A stretch of DNA of 64,000 nt from Pseudoalteromonas luteoviolacea H33-S (GTDB taxonomy: Bacteria; Pseudomonadota; Gammaproteobacteria; Enterobacterales; Alteromonadaceae), in NCBI RefSeq assembly GCF_001625695.1, contig NZ_AUXY01000051.1, positions 108,221 through 172,220 of the forward strand, given 5' to 3'. The notes under the pieces were generated by a model. It had not been told where the DNA came from. It saw only the letters and a list, made by a program, of their open reading frames with translations, and searched no databases. The translations under genes and the position numbers were made by a program. Positions 55,651 to 64,000 of the stretch are shown here, in pieces (the stretch's first letter is position 1; each line of letters begins with the position of its first letter).

Positions 55651-56160
55651 ATGGAGCGCGCACAACAGATAAAGCGAGTTTTAGGCTTTTTAGACGACAT
55701 TGCTTTGCCATATAGGGTGGTAAGTTTTGCACAAGAGACTTTTTTACCCGGGCTTAGACATAACCAAGGGATGTTAGAAATCGACTTGGATAAACTGATT
55801 TACCCAGGTGATATATTGCATGAAGCTGGGCATTACGCCGTGTGCGAACCAAAAGAGCGACACCTTTTAGATGGTGATATTTATAAAACCGGATTAAAGC
55901 ATCAACGCCCAAAACAGCAAATGATGGGGGAGGAAATGGCGGCAACAGCTTGGTCAGTCGCGGCTGCAAAGTATCTCGGATTTTCTCTTGATGTTGTATT
56001 TCATGACGCGGGATACAGAGGCAATAGCCAAAACTTAATTAGTGCGTTTGAACAAGGTGGAGGTATCGGTCATCCGCTATTAGGTGCTTATCAGATGAGC
56101 TGCAAAGAGCAAGGGTTTCCAAAAATGCAGACGTGGATAAGGCAGGTTTCTTGGGCTTGA
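55651..56160 (+). CDS. Small protein with an HExxH motif, unknown function
   Basis: A 169-residue soluble protein. It carries ILHEAGHYAVC, a perfect zinc-protease type HExxH motif, and a GEEMAATAWS segment about 40 residues later that could give a third ligand glutamate. There is no signal peptide, so it would be cytosolic. I do not recognise the family. GGAG sits 5 bases before the ATG at 55651, which decides this start over 55639. Confidence 0.75.
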   Translation: MERAQQIKRVLGFLDDIALPYRVVSFAQETFLPGLRHNQGMLEIDLDKLIYPGDILHEAGHYAVCEPKERHLLDGDIYKTGLKHQRPKQQMMGEEMAATAWSVAAAKYLGFSLDVVFHDAGYRGNSQNLISAFEQGGGIGHPLLGAYQMSCKEQGFPKMQTWIRQVSWA

Positions 56161-56195
56161 AGGCTGTGTGAGCGGGTGTGCCCGCTCAAACGTTT

Positions 56196-56717
56196 TTATA
56201 GTGTCGCTGCGTACTCGGTCATAACTTGTTCAATCCAAGTTGCGATACGCTCATCACTTTTTTCGTATTGGCTGTCTTCATCTAAAGCCAAACCGACAAA
56301 GTGTTTTCCATCTCCTGTCAGTGCTTTTGATGCTTCAAACTCATAGTCATCGGAATTTGGCCAAAAGCCGATGAAATTAACGCCTTGAGGGGCAATTTTA
56401 TCATGTAGCATACCCAGCGCATCTTGGAACCACTGACCGTAACCTTGCTGGTCGCCCATGCCAAATAAGGCAATGGTCTTTCCACTGAGTTCAACACCAT
56501 CGATGTCGTCCCAATGAGATTCCCAGTCTTCTTGTAATTCACCAAAGTCCCACGTTGAAATACCAAAGATTATAAAGTCGAATTGCTCTGCATTTTTCAG
56601 TGGTTCATCTTTGATGTTGTGTAAAGAAATGACATCTTTACCAATGATTTCTTGTATTTTTTCAGCGGCCATTTCTGTATAACAGGTTGTTGAACCGTAA
56701 AATAACCCGATTTGCAT
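56196..56717 (-). CDS. fldB: Flavodoxin FldB
   Basis: A 173-residue flavodoxin, the same length as E. coli FldB. The FMN phosphate loop [16 protein letters not shown] and the aromatic loops [13 protein letters not shown] and [12 protein letters not shown] are present. It would donate electrons in redox pathways. The start at 56717 (MQIGLFYGS) fits the family. It is divergent from xerD, the E. coli arrangement. Confidence 0.94.
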   Translation of the reverse strand: MQIGLFYGSTTCYTEMAAEKIQEIIGKDVISLHNIKDEPLKNAEQFDFIIFGISTWDFGELQEDWESHWDDIDGVELSGKTIALFGMGDQQGYGQWFQDALGMLHDKIAPQGVNFIGFWPNSDDYEFEASKALTGDGKHFVGLALDEDSQYEKSDERIATWIEQVMTEYAATL

Positions 56718-56794
56718 TGTATTCTTCACTCAAATGGCTGTTATTATATGGGGGCAGTCTACCTTAAGGTTTAATCAATTGATACAGGCAGCCC

Positions 56795-57721
56795 GTGAAC
56801 GAACAAGAAACCATATCAGAAATAGAAGAGGATGATTTTGACCCGATAGAATCATTCTTAGACGCCTTATTTTTAGAGCAGGGATTGAGTGACAATACCA
56901 TTTCCGCGTATCGCACAGACTTGGAGAAATTTTCAAGCTTTATACAGACGCAGCTCGAAGGCCAAGATATATTGGCCATCAGTGTGGCAGATGTAGAGGC
57001 TTATTTAGCACATCGCGTTGATCTGGGCCTTAAACCAAGAAGTACAGCCAGATCGATTAGTGCCTTGAAGCGATTTTATCTTTACTGGGTAAACCACAAA
57101 AAAATTAGCCAAAGTCCACTTGTGAATATTGCACAACCCAAAACAGTGCAATCTTTACCAAAAACGCTTTCAGAGCAAGAGGTTGAGGCACTGTTGAATG
57201 CGCCGAATATTGAAGATGCAATGGGGCTTAGAGATAAAGCCATGTTGGAACTGCTGTATGCAACGGGCCTTCGAGTGACTGAGTTGGTTGGTCTGAGGAT
57301 AGAGCAAATCAACTTGCGTCAAGCTGTTGTGTTAGTGAAGGGTAAAGGCGGCAAAGAGCGCATGGTGCCAATGGGTGAAGAATCGTTGCGCTGGGTAGAA
57401 CAGTTTTTAAGTGTTGGTAGACCTCAAATGGTTAAGCATGCTAACGATTTTGTCTTTCCCTCAAAGCGCGGCATCGGCATGACGCGGCAAACTTTTTGGC
57501 ATAGAATCAAACACTATGCTATGTTGGCTGATGTTAAGTCTCCATTATCTCCACATACGTTACGTCATGCATTTGCAACACACTTGCTGAATCATGGAGC
57601 AGACTTACGCGTTGTGCAAATGATGTTGGGTCATAGTGACTTGTCAACGACACAAATTTATACCCATGTTGCTAGTGAGCGTTTAAAATCTCTGCACGAG
57701 CAACATCATCCTAGGGCTTAA
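56795..57721 (+). CDS. xerD: Site-specific tyrosine recombinase XerD
   Basis: A 308-residue recombinase. The N-terminal SAM-like domain (FLDALFLEQGLSDNTISAYRTDL) precedes the catalytic domain with Arg in ATGLRVTELVGL, Lys in GKGGKER, HTLRHAFATHLL, GHSDLSTTQIYTHV and the Tyr nucleophile. With XerC it resolves chromosome dimers at dif. The start is GTG at 56795 with AGGCAG upstream. It leads the xerD-dsbC-recJ-prfB-lysS series. Confidence 0.95.
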   Translation: MNEQETISEIEEDDFDPIESFLDALFLEQGLSDNTISAYRTDLEKFSSFIQTQLEGQDILAISVADVEAYLAHRVDLGLKPRSTARSISALKRFYLYWVNHKKISQSPLVNIAQPKTVQSLPKTLSEQEVEALLNAPNIEDAMGLRDKAMLELLYATGLRVTELVGLRIEQINLRQAVVLVKGKGGKERMVPMGEESLRWVEQFLSVGRPQMVKHANDFVFPSKRGIGMTRQTFWHRIKHYAMLADVKSPLSPHTLRHAFATHLLNHGADLRVVQMMLGHSDLSTTQIYTHVASERLKSLHEQHHPRA

Positions 57722-57784
57722 TGGAATTTTATTGTAGTTTTACGGTCCTATTGGTGAATGAAAAACGAATTTACGAGAACAAAG

Positions 57785-58516
57785 ATGAAAAAGTTATTTT
57801 TAGCAGCCGCGCTTGCGGTCAGTGCTTCTGCTTATGCAGAAGAAACAGCGCAAAAAGAAGGTGTTTTTGCAATTAATCCTATTCAGCAGTCTCTTGCTGG
57901 CCTTGGTTTATCAGTGAATGAAATTACAGATAGTCCAATTCCAGGGTTGAAAACCGTGATCACCGACCGCGGTGTGTTTTATTCGAGCACTGATGGCCGT
58001 TATTTAATGCAGGGTGCTTTAATCGATATTCCAAATAGAAAAAACCTGACAGAAGATGCGCTAAGCGGCGTTCGTAAAGAAGGCTTAAAGCAGTACGAAG
58101 ACTCAATGATTGTTTACAAAGCAAAAGACGAGAAGCATCAGGTCACTATTTTCACCGATATCACTTGCGGTTATTGTCGTAAACTTCACCGTGAGTTAGA
58201 AGATTATTTAGAAGCAGGCATCACGGTTAAGTACCTTGCTTTCCCTCGTGGTGGCATTCAAAGCCAAGGCTATGAAGATTTAATGAATGTATGGTGTGCG
58301 CAAGATGCGGCAACTGCCATGACAGAAGCGAAAGCGGGTAACCCGGTTGCTGATGTTAAAGATTGTACAGCACCGGTTGCTGAGCATTATCAGTTAGGTC
58401 AGAAGTTTGGTGTGACTGGCACACCTGCAATTATTCTTGATGATGGCACGATCATTCCAGGCTATCAGCCTGCAGCCGAACTAGCTGCTTCATTAGAAAG
58501 AAATGCAAAGTCTTAA
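57785..58516 (+). CDS. dsbC: Thiol:disulfide interchange protein DsbC
   Basis: A 243-residue periplasmic isomerase with signal peptide (MKKLFLAAALAVSASAYA), dimerisation domain, the CGYC active site in DITCGYCRKLH and the cis-proline in GVTGTPAII. It rearranges wrong disulfides. The start at 57785 gives a clean signal peptide; an ATG at 57758 would add nine residues. Confidence 0.95.
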   Translation: MKKLFLAAALAVSASAYAEETAQKEGVFAINPIQQSLAGLGLSVNEITDSPIPGLKTVITDRGVFYSSTDGRYLMQGALIDIPNRKNLTEDALSGVRKEGLKQYEDSMIVYKAKDEKHQVTIFTDITCGYCRKLHRELEDYLEAGITVKYLAFPRGGIQSQGYEDLMNVWCAQDAATAMTEAKAGNPVADVKDCTAPVAEHYQLGQKFGVTGTPAIILDDGTIIPGYQPAAELAASLERNAKS

Positions 58517-58544
58517 GCTTTACGTATAATAGACCCATTATGAT

Positions 58545-58567
58545 AAAAAGGCCGTCAGGCCTTTTTT
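58545..58567 (+). terminator. Rho-independent terminator of dsbC
   Basis: AAAAAGGCC-gtca-GGCCTTTTTTT, 28 bases after dsbC. Confidence 0.9.
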
Positions 58568-58650
58568 TGTGCCTGCAAATGTCAACTACCCACTTATTTG
58601 TAGCCGCAAACTGGAATAACTAAAGTCAGATAAAGAGTAATCAGAGTTCT

Positions 58651-60381
58651 ATGCAAACTAAGATCCAGCCTCGAAAGCATGTTGATGATAGCTACTTGCC
58701 GGATAACCTTCATCCCGTTATTAAACAGCTCTATGCCTCGCGTGGTGTGCAATCTGCGGCAGAGTTAAATAACAGTGCAGCGACACTGCTAGATTTTAAG
58801 CTATTTAAAGATATCACAGTGGCTTGTGAGATTTTAGCAGCCACACTCAATGCGCAGCAACGCATTCTGATTGTTGGTGACTTTGATGCTGACGGGGCAA
58901 CCAGTACTGCGGTATTGATGCAAGGGTTGCCTGAGTTTGGTTTTAATCATGTTGATTATTTGGTGCCAGATAGATTTAGTCTGGGTTATGGGCTTAGCCC
59001 AGCATTAGCCGAGCAAATAGTGCAACTAGGTCCAGACCTTGTGATAACGGTTGATAATGGCATTTCCTGCATTGCGGGTATCGACATTGTAAAGGCTGCT
59101 GGCATCAAAGTTATCGTGACCGATCACCACTTACAGGGTGAGCAGTTGCCTAATGCCGACGCAATCATTAACCCGAACCGTCATGATTGTCAGTTTCCAT
59201 CAAAGTCGATAGCAGGTGTTGGGGTAGCATTTTATCTATTAATTGCATTGCGGCATCATCTGCGCTCGGTGTCTTATTTCGAAAACAGCCAAGGTCCAGA
59301 GCCCAATTTAGCCTCATTACTCGATATTGTGGCATTAGGCACAGTAGCTGATGTGGTTGCGTTAGATGCAAACAATCGTACTTTGGTTTTCCAAGGGCTG
59401 GCTCGTATAAAAAGTGGTCAAACACGACCTGGCATAAAAGCCCTGATTGAAGTGTCTAATCGTAATATGAACCGATTAACGGCCAGTGATTTTGGTTTTT
59501 CGTTAGCACCAAGGCTCAATGCGGCGGGTCGTTTGGATGATATGAGCTTGGGTATAGCTTGTCTGCTAGCGAAAGATGAATATCAAGCGCGCCGGATTGC
59601 GAATGAGCTTGATAGCTTAAATCATGAAAGGCGTGAAATAGAGCAGGGCATGCAGCAAGAAGCAAACGCCGTTTTAGAGCGATTAAGCAATAAAACTCAA
59701 AGCGTACCAACGTCAGTGTGTTTGTATCAGGATGACTGGCATCAAGGTGTAATTGGTATCTTGGCTGGTCGACTGAAGGAAAAATATCACAGACCCGCGG
59801 TGATTTTTGCGCAAGGGGATGATGGTCAAATCAAAGGCTCGTGTAGATCGATTGAAGGTGTTCATATGCGTGATCTATTGGAACACATTAACACACAAAA
59901 CCCAGGCCTTATCTTGAAGTTTGGTGGTCATGCTATGGCGGCCGGGCTGAGTATCAATGAGTCACAATTTGCCGAATTCAAAACTGCGTTTGAAGCGCAA
60001 GTCGAAAAGCAATTGACTGAAGAATTGAAACAAAGCGTGTTGCTGACCGATGGTGCGTTACCGAGCGAGTGTTTTAATATGGACTTTGCAAATATGCTCC
60101 AAGCGGCAGGGCCTTGGGGGCAGCAATTCCCTGAGCCAATTTTTAGTGAGCGCTTTGAGTTAGTACAGCAGCGTTTGGTTGCCGAAAAACACCTTAAATT
60201 AGTGTTAAAACACCCGACTGGTAAGCTGGTGGATGCCATCGCATTTAATGTTGATTTGAGAGCGTGGCCAAATATGTCTGCTCAGTTCGCAGAGGTAGCG
60301 TATCAACTCGATATCAACGAGTTTAGAGGCAAGTTTTCATTGCAGTTGATTGTGCGAGAGATCCAAGCCGTTACAAACTAG
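58651..60381 (+). CDS. recJ: Single-strand-specific exonuclease RecJ
   Basis: A 576-residue DHH-family nuclease: VGDFDADGATSTAVLM, ITVDNGISC, VTDHHLQGEQLPNADAIINP, and the C-terminal DHHA1 GGHAMAAGLSI. It degrades single-stranded DNA 5' to 3' in recombination and mismatch repair. It has its own upstream region after the dsbC terminator. Confidence 0.96.
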   Translation: MQTKIQPRKHVDDSYLPDNLHPVIKQLYASRGVQSAAELNNSAATLLDFKLFKDITVACEILAATLNAQQRILIVGDFDADGATSTAVLMQGLPEFGFNHVDYLVPDRFSLGYGLSPALAEQIVQLGPDLVITVDNGISCIAGIDIVKAAGIKVIVTDHHLQGEQLPNADAIINPNRHDCQFPSKSIAGVGVAFYLLIALRHHLRSVSYFENSQGPEPNLASLLDIVALGTVADVVALDANNRTLVFQGLARIKSGQTRPGIKALIEVSNRNMNRLTASDFGFSLAPRLNAAGRLDDMSLGIACLLAKDEYQARRIANELDSLNHERREIEQGMQQEANAVLERLSNKTQSVPTSVCLYQDDWHQGVIGILAGRLKEKYHRPAVIFAQGDDGQIKGSCRSIEGVHMRDLLEHINTQNPGLILKFGGHAMAAGLSINESQFAEFKTAFEAQVEKQLTEELKQSVLLTDGALPSECFNMDFANMLQAAGPWGQQFPEPIFSERFELVQQRLVAEKHLKLVLKHPTGKLVDAIAFNVDLRAWPNMSAQFAEVAYQLDINEFRGKFSLQLIVREIQAVTN

Positions 60382-60434
60382 CTTTGGATATTTTATCGCG
60401 ATCAAACGTAGTGACCTCAGTTATCCATGCGAAA

Positions 60435-60458
60435 CCCCAAAATTATCGTATTTTGGGG
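60435..60458 (+). terminator. Inverted repeat after recJ
   Basis: CCCCAAAAT / ATTTTGGGG with a 6-base loop. No T run follows, so it may pause or stabilise the transcript end instead of terminating. Confidence 0.4.
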
Positions 60459-60586
60459 CTGATATATGGTGGTAAATTTTGTTACTATTGGCCGTTTAGA
60501 TAGCCTGTCTGAGTAAACGCCGTAGCATAGCGAAGAAATTACGGTGTATGGGCTAGATGTTGAAGGCGTAAATTGGAGTAATGTAG

Positions 60587-61685
60587 ATGTTTGAAGTGAA
60601 TCCTGTGATTAACCAAATCAAGGAAATTCGCGAACGTACTGAGCTTCTTCGGGGGTATCTTTGACTATGCTCTAAAACAAGAGCGTTTAGAGGAAGTCAA
60701 TGCCGAACTTGAAGATCCAGCAGTATGGAATGAGCCAGAAAAAGCCCAAGCGCTGGGCCGTGAAAAATCGAATCTAGAAGCGATTGTTGAAACCATTGAT
60801 AACCTTGTTGGTGGCGCAGACGATGCTGAAGGCTTGGTCGAGCTAGCGGTTGAAGCGGAAGATGAAGATACTTTCATTGAAGCACAGCAAGAAGTAGAAG
60901 GCTTAGTTGGTCAATTAGAAAAACTAGAATTCCGCCGCATGTTCTCAGGTGAGCAAGATGCCAACGATGCCTACATCGATTTACAGTCAGGTTCGGGCGG
61001 TACTGAAGCGCAAGACTGGTGTAACATGTTACTGCGTATGTATCTGCGCTGGGCTGAAGCCAAAGGCTTCAAAGTTGAAATCGTTGAAGCAACTGACGGT
61101 GACGTTGCCGGCATTAAAGGTGCAACGGTACGTGTGTCAGGTGAATACGCTTACGGTTGGTTACGCACAGAAACTGGCGTACACCGTTTAGTGCGTAAGA
61201 GTCCATTCGACTCAACAGGTCGTCGTCATACTTCGTTTGCCTCTGCATTTATTTACCCAGAGATTGACGACAATATTGAAATTGATATTAACCCAGCGGA
61301 TTTACGTATTGACGTATATCGCGCGTCGGGTGCAGGTGGTCAGCACGTAAACCGTACAGAGTCTGCGGTACGTATTACTCACCTACCAACGAATACTGTT
61401 GTGCAGTGTCAGAATGACCGTTCGCAGCACAAAAACAAGGCGCAAGCAATGAAGCAGTTAAAAGCTAAATTGTTTGAACTTGAAATGAAAAAACAAAACG
61501 CCGAGAAGCAGTCTCAAGAAGATGCTAAATCTGATATCGGTTGGGGTAGTCAAATTCGTTCATACGTATTAGACGATTCTCGTATTAAAGATTTACGTAC
61601 CGGCGTTGAAAACCGTAATACTCAAGCAGTATTAGACGGTGATTTAGATAAATTTATCGAAGCTAGCCTGAAATCAGGCCTTTAA
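60587..61685 (+). CDS. prfB: Peptide chain release factor RF2 with programmed +1 frameshift
   Basis: The gene starts at 60587 (ATG TTT GAA GTG) and runs 25 codons to CTT TGA C, where a stop codon (60662-60664) interrupts the frame. The preceding CGGGGGTATCTTTGAC is the known frameshift site with an internal Shine-Dalgarno. Shifting +1 reads GAC at 60663 and continues to 61685, giving 365 residues like E. coli RF2. The GGQ motif ([15 protein letters not shown]) and the SPF recognition motif are present. Frameshifting autoregulates RF2. The zero frame alone would give a 25-residue peptide. Confidence 0.96.
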
Positions 61686-61712
61686 TCAACAAGCTAAACT
61701 AAGAGCTAAAAA

Positions 61713-63254
61713 ATGACAGATCAAATCCAAGACGAAAATAAACTCATTGCTGAGCGTCGTGCTAAATTGGATGCAATTCGTGAGAATTGTGATGCCAATG
61801 GCCACCCGAACACCTTCCGCCGCGAAGACTATACGGCTGATCTACAGGCTAAGTTTGGTGATAAATCGAAAGAAGAGCTTGTTGAGTTAGACCATCAGGT
61901 ATCGGTAGCAGGTCGTATTCTTGCTAAACGTGGTCCTTTCCTTGTTTTACAAGACATGAAAGGTCGTATCCAAGCATATGCGTCAAAAGATGTGCAAAAA
62001 ACGCTGAAAGAAAAATATGGCCAACTAGATATCGGTGACATCATCGGTGTTTCAGGTCCACTTCATAAGTCAGGTAAAGGCGACCTTTACGTAGACATGG
62101 TTCAGTATGAGTTGCTGACTAAGTCACTACGTCCATTACCAGAAAAGTTTCACGGGTTAACAGACCAAGAAGCGAAATACCGCCAGCGTTACGTTGACCT
62201 AATCACAAACATGGATACGCGTGAAACGTTCCGTATTCGTTCAAAAGTGATTGAAGGCATTCGTCGTTTCTTAGCTGAGCGTGACTTCATGGAAGTTGAA
62301 ACCCCAATGCTTCAGGTTATTCCTGGTGGTGCAACGGCACGTCCATTCGTGACTCACCACAATGCGTTAGACATCGACATGTATTTACGTATCGCACCAG
62401 AGCTTTATCTTAAGCGTTTAGTAGTTGGTGGCTTTGACCGTGTATTCGAGATCAACCGTAACTTCCGTAACGAAGGTCTCTCAACGCGTCATAACCCAGA
62501 ATTCACAATGATTGAATTCTACCAAGCATACGCTGACTATAACGATCTAATGAACTTAACTGAAGACATGCTTCGTACTGTTGCACAAGACGTGCTTGGT
62601 ACAACAACGGTGATTAACACAGTTAAGAACGCAGAAGGCGAAGTTGTTGAGACCATCGAATATGACTTTGGTAAGCAATTCGAGCGTCTATCTATGGCAG
62701 ATGCAATCATCAAGTATGGTCCTGATGCTGAAGAAATCGCGCATATCTTCAAAGATCCTGAAAACCACTTTGATGAGCTAGTGACTTACGCGAAGAAAGT
62801 ACATGTTAAGATCCCTGAAAAGTGTGTTTGGGGTGCGGGTAAATTCTTATGTGAGATCTTCGAAGAAACAGCTGAGCACAAGCTAATTCAACCGACTTTC
62901 ATTACTGAGTACCCGTGGGAAGTGTCGCCACTTGCACGTCGCAATGATGAAAACCCATTCATCACTGACCGTTTCGAGTTTTTCGTTGGTGGTCGTGAGC
63001 TTGCGAATGGTTTCTCTGAGTTGAACGATGCACAAGACCAAGCCGAGCGTTTTGCACGTCAGGTTGAAGAAAAAGATGCAGGTGATGATGAAGCGATGCA
63101 CTACGATGCAGATTACATTCAAGCGCTTGAGTATGGCTTACCGCCGACAGCGGGTGAAGGTATCGGTATTGACCGCTTAGTCATGTTATTTACTGACTCA
63201 CCAACGATTAAAGACGTTATCTTGTTCCCGCATATGCGCCCGCAAGCGGATTGA
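61713..63254 (+). CDS. lysS: Lysyl-tRNA synthetase (class II)
   Basis: A 513-residue class II synthetase: N-terminal anticodon-binding OB fold ([26 protein letters not shown]), motif 2 region [28 protein letters not shown], and motif 3 [26 protein letters not shown]. It follows prfB by 27 bases as in E. coli. Confidence 0.97.
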   Translation: MTDQIQDENKLIAERRAKLDAIRENCDANGHPNTFRREDYTADLQAKFGDKSKEELVELDHQVSVAGRILAKRGPFLVLQDMKGRIQAYASKDVQKTLKEKYGQLDIGDIIGVSGPLHKSGKGDLYVDMVQYELLTKSLRPLPEKFHGLTDQEAKYRQRYVDLITNMDTRETFRIRSKVIEGIRRFLAERDFMEVETPMLQVIPGGATARPFVTHHNALDIDMYLRIAPELYLKRLVVGGFDRVFEINRNFRNEGLSTRHNPEFTMIEFYQAYADYNDLMNLTEDMLRTVAQDVLGTTTVINTVKNAEGEVVETIEYDFGKQFERLSMADAIIKYGPDAEEIAHIFKDPENHFDELVTYAKKVHVKIPEKCVWGAGKFLCEIFEETAEHKLIQPTFITEYPWEVSPLARRNDENPFITDRFEFFVGGRELANGFSELNDAQDQAERFARQVEEKDAGDDEAMHYDADYIQALEYGLPPTAGEGIGIDRLVMLFTDSPTIKDVILFPHMRPQAD

Positions 63255-63268
63255 TAACAGGCTAATCG

Positions 63269-63299
63269 AAAAAACGGCTTTCTAGGAAAGCCGTTTTTT
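63269..63299 (+). terminator. Rho-independent terminator of lysS
   Basis: AAAAAACGGCTTTC / GAAAGCCGTTTTTT with a 3-base loop, 14 bases after the lysS stop codon. Confidence 0.92.
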
Positions 63300-63388
63300 T
63301 TGGTTCATATCCTCAGAGCTCTATCGATAATTTCGGCATTACTAAACTGAACACAGCTGTTAGCGTGTCATACTCTTTTATTGCTTTA

Positions 63389-63420
63389 TATAAGACAAAA
63401 GAATTATAAGACAAAAGAAT
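63389..63420 (+). repeat. Perfect 16-bp tandem duplication
   Basis: TATAAGACAAAAGAAT occurs twice back to back (63389-63404 and 63405-63420), in an AT-rich region between lysS and the tRNA-Ser gene. Confidence 0.9.
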
Positions 63421-63435
63421 TCGCGACCATTAGGG

Positions 63436-63657
63436 ATGTTTTGTTCTAAAGTCTGTGTGCGGTGCTTTTCTTTTATTTTTGTAAGACATTTCTCAAAAAT
63501 AATTTTAATTATCTCAATAATTATCGTGTTTGCATTTGAAAACAGTGTTTTATTGTTGTTGTTTCTGAAATGGGTTCTAACTTTATCAATCTGGTTAGTT
63601 GGCAATTTCTTATGGCATTTCTATACTGACGTGGCATTTAGGATGAATCACACATAA
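63436..63657 (+). CDS. Candidate small membrane protein
   Basis: A 73-codon frame with two hydrophobic segments (IILIISIIIVFAF and VLLLLFLKWVLTLSIWLVGNFLW). AGGG touches the ATG directly, a poor ribosome binding site, and the DNA is AT-rich, which favours chance hydrophobic frames. It may be real because the next small ORF follows 23 bases later. Confidence 0.3.
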   Translation: MFCSKVCVRCFSFIFVRHFSKIILIISIIIVFAFENSVLLLLFLKWVLTLSIWLVGNFLWHFYTDVAFRMNHT

Positions 63658-63680
63658 TAAGTTATAAGAAAACATAGATT

Positions 63681-63860
63681 ATGCCGAAATTAGACGAAGA
63701 ACAATTAAAGCATGAAGCCGCAAGAAGGGAGTATTGCAGGCAATGTATTATCGAATTCCAAAAACTAGGGTATTTAGACTCCTATCTCGAAGAGGTATTC
63801 GATCATAAACAGCGCTTAATGAGTAAGTTTTCCACCTCCACAACCCCCAGAAATGATTAG
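63681..63860 (+). CDS. Candidate 59-residue soluble protein next to tRNA-Ser
   Basis: The ORF starts ATG CCG AAA TTA and ends TAG at 63860. The product is charged and probably helical (LDEEQLKHEAARREYCRQC and LDSYLEEVFDHKQRLMSK), with a composition unlike random sequence. No family is recognised and the ribosome binding site is weak. Confidence 0.5.
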   Translation: MPKLDEEQLKHEAARREYCRQCIIEFQKLGYLDSYLEEVFDHKQRLMSKFSTSTTPRND

Positions 63861-63937
63861 GATTAGAGCAAATTGTTAGAAAAAAAGACAGTGTGTTCAA
63901 TCTGTCACCAGATAGTCATTTTTTACAAGAAAAGTGT

Positions 63938-63965
63938 TTGACTTATTTTTTCTGTTCTATATTAT
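63938..63965 (+). promoter_or_regulatory. Promoter of the tRNA-Ser gene
   Basis: TTGACT (63938-63943) and TATTAT (63960-63965) with a 16-bp spacer, followed by a GC-rich stretch CGCCCC resembling the discriminator of stringently controlled stable-RNA promoters. Confidence 0.7.
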
Positions 63966-63980
63966 ACGCCCCACAAAGAC

Positions 63981-64000
63981 GGAGAGGTGGCCGAGTGGCT
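63981..64000 (+). tRNA. tRNA-Ser, first 20 bases only
   Basis: GGAGAGGTGGCCGAGTGGCT at the window end matches the acceptor and D-arm start of a class II serine tRNA. The anticodon lies outside the window. Serine is chosen over leucine because the leader reads GGAGAGG and not GC-led. Confidence 0.8.

Noticed and set aside
1..64000. CRISPR array, insertion sequences, prophage or integrons
   Set aside because: No regularly spaced repeats, transposase genes, phage structural genes or integrase besides the chromosomal XerD were seen.

Overview
The window looks like chromosomal core sequence from a marine gammaproteobacterium of the Alteromonadales, most likely Pseudoalteromonas or a close relative. 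This rests on gene content and order: trmD-rplS, convergent tyrA/pheA, smrB/prmB-aroC, yajG-ampG, a complete Na+-translocating NADH:quinone reductase operon with apbE and nqrM, srmB/trmN6, and fldB/xerD-dsbC-recJ-prfB-lysS. The DNA is moderately AT-rich. I see no prophage, insertion sequence, CRISPR array or plasmid-type replication gene.

Layout. 1-3.85 kb: the end of the trmD-rplS operon, then tyrA and pheA facing each other. Both aromatic genes carry visible control elements: two TyrR-type boxes before tyrA, and a Phe-rich leader peptide with an attenuator before pheA. 3.9-10.2 kb: signalling genes (a GGDEF/EAL membrane protein, a STAS plus PP2C/kinase partner-switching pair, a GAF protein). 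10.3-15.8 kb: an aromatic/aspartate aminotransferase, yebG with a LexA box, comEA, dsbB, fadR, a 2-Cys peroxiredoxin and two small unknown genes. 15.9-25.2 kb: a double-receiver regulator, smrB, prmB, aroC, hemL, pyrB, hemJ, a ClC transporter and erpA. 25.2-31.9 kb: a small XRE regulator with a long structured leader, ampG-ppi-yajG, rlmG, an AlkB homologue, bolA and fabV. 32.2-39.5 kb: nqrABCDEF-apbE-nqrM. 39.6-48.2 kb: a B12 salvage and uptake operon (btuDC, cobT, cobS, cobU, cobQ, cobO, btuF) behind a cobalamin riboswitch, ending in ung. 48.2-64 kb: housekeeping genes (talB, yaaA, srmB, trmN6, fldB, xerD, dsbC, recJ, prfB with its programmed frameshift, lysS), several orphan genes, and the first 20 bases of a tRNA-Ser.

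How the parts fit. Chorismate from AroC feeds TyrA and PheA, and the aminotransferase at 10.3 kb can complete both branches. FadR is encoded here, and FadR-like operators lie in front of fadR itself and fabV, suggesting one local fatty-acid circuit. ApbE and NqrM are the maturation factors for the Nqr complex encoded just upstream. DsbB and DsbC serve periplasmic disulfide chemistry. No complete unknown multigene system is evident. The most interesting items are the uncharacterised regulatory leaders (pheA attenuator, XRE leader), a possible AB5-toxin-B-like secreted protein in an AT-rich patch near 53.3 kb, an HExxH orphan, and several small genes under 60 codons.
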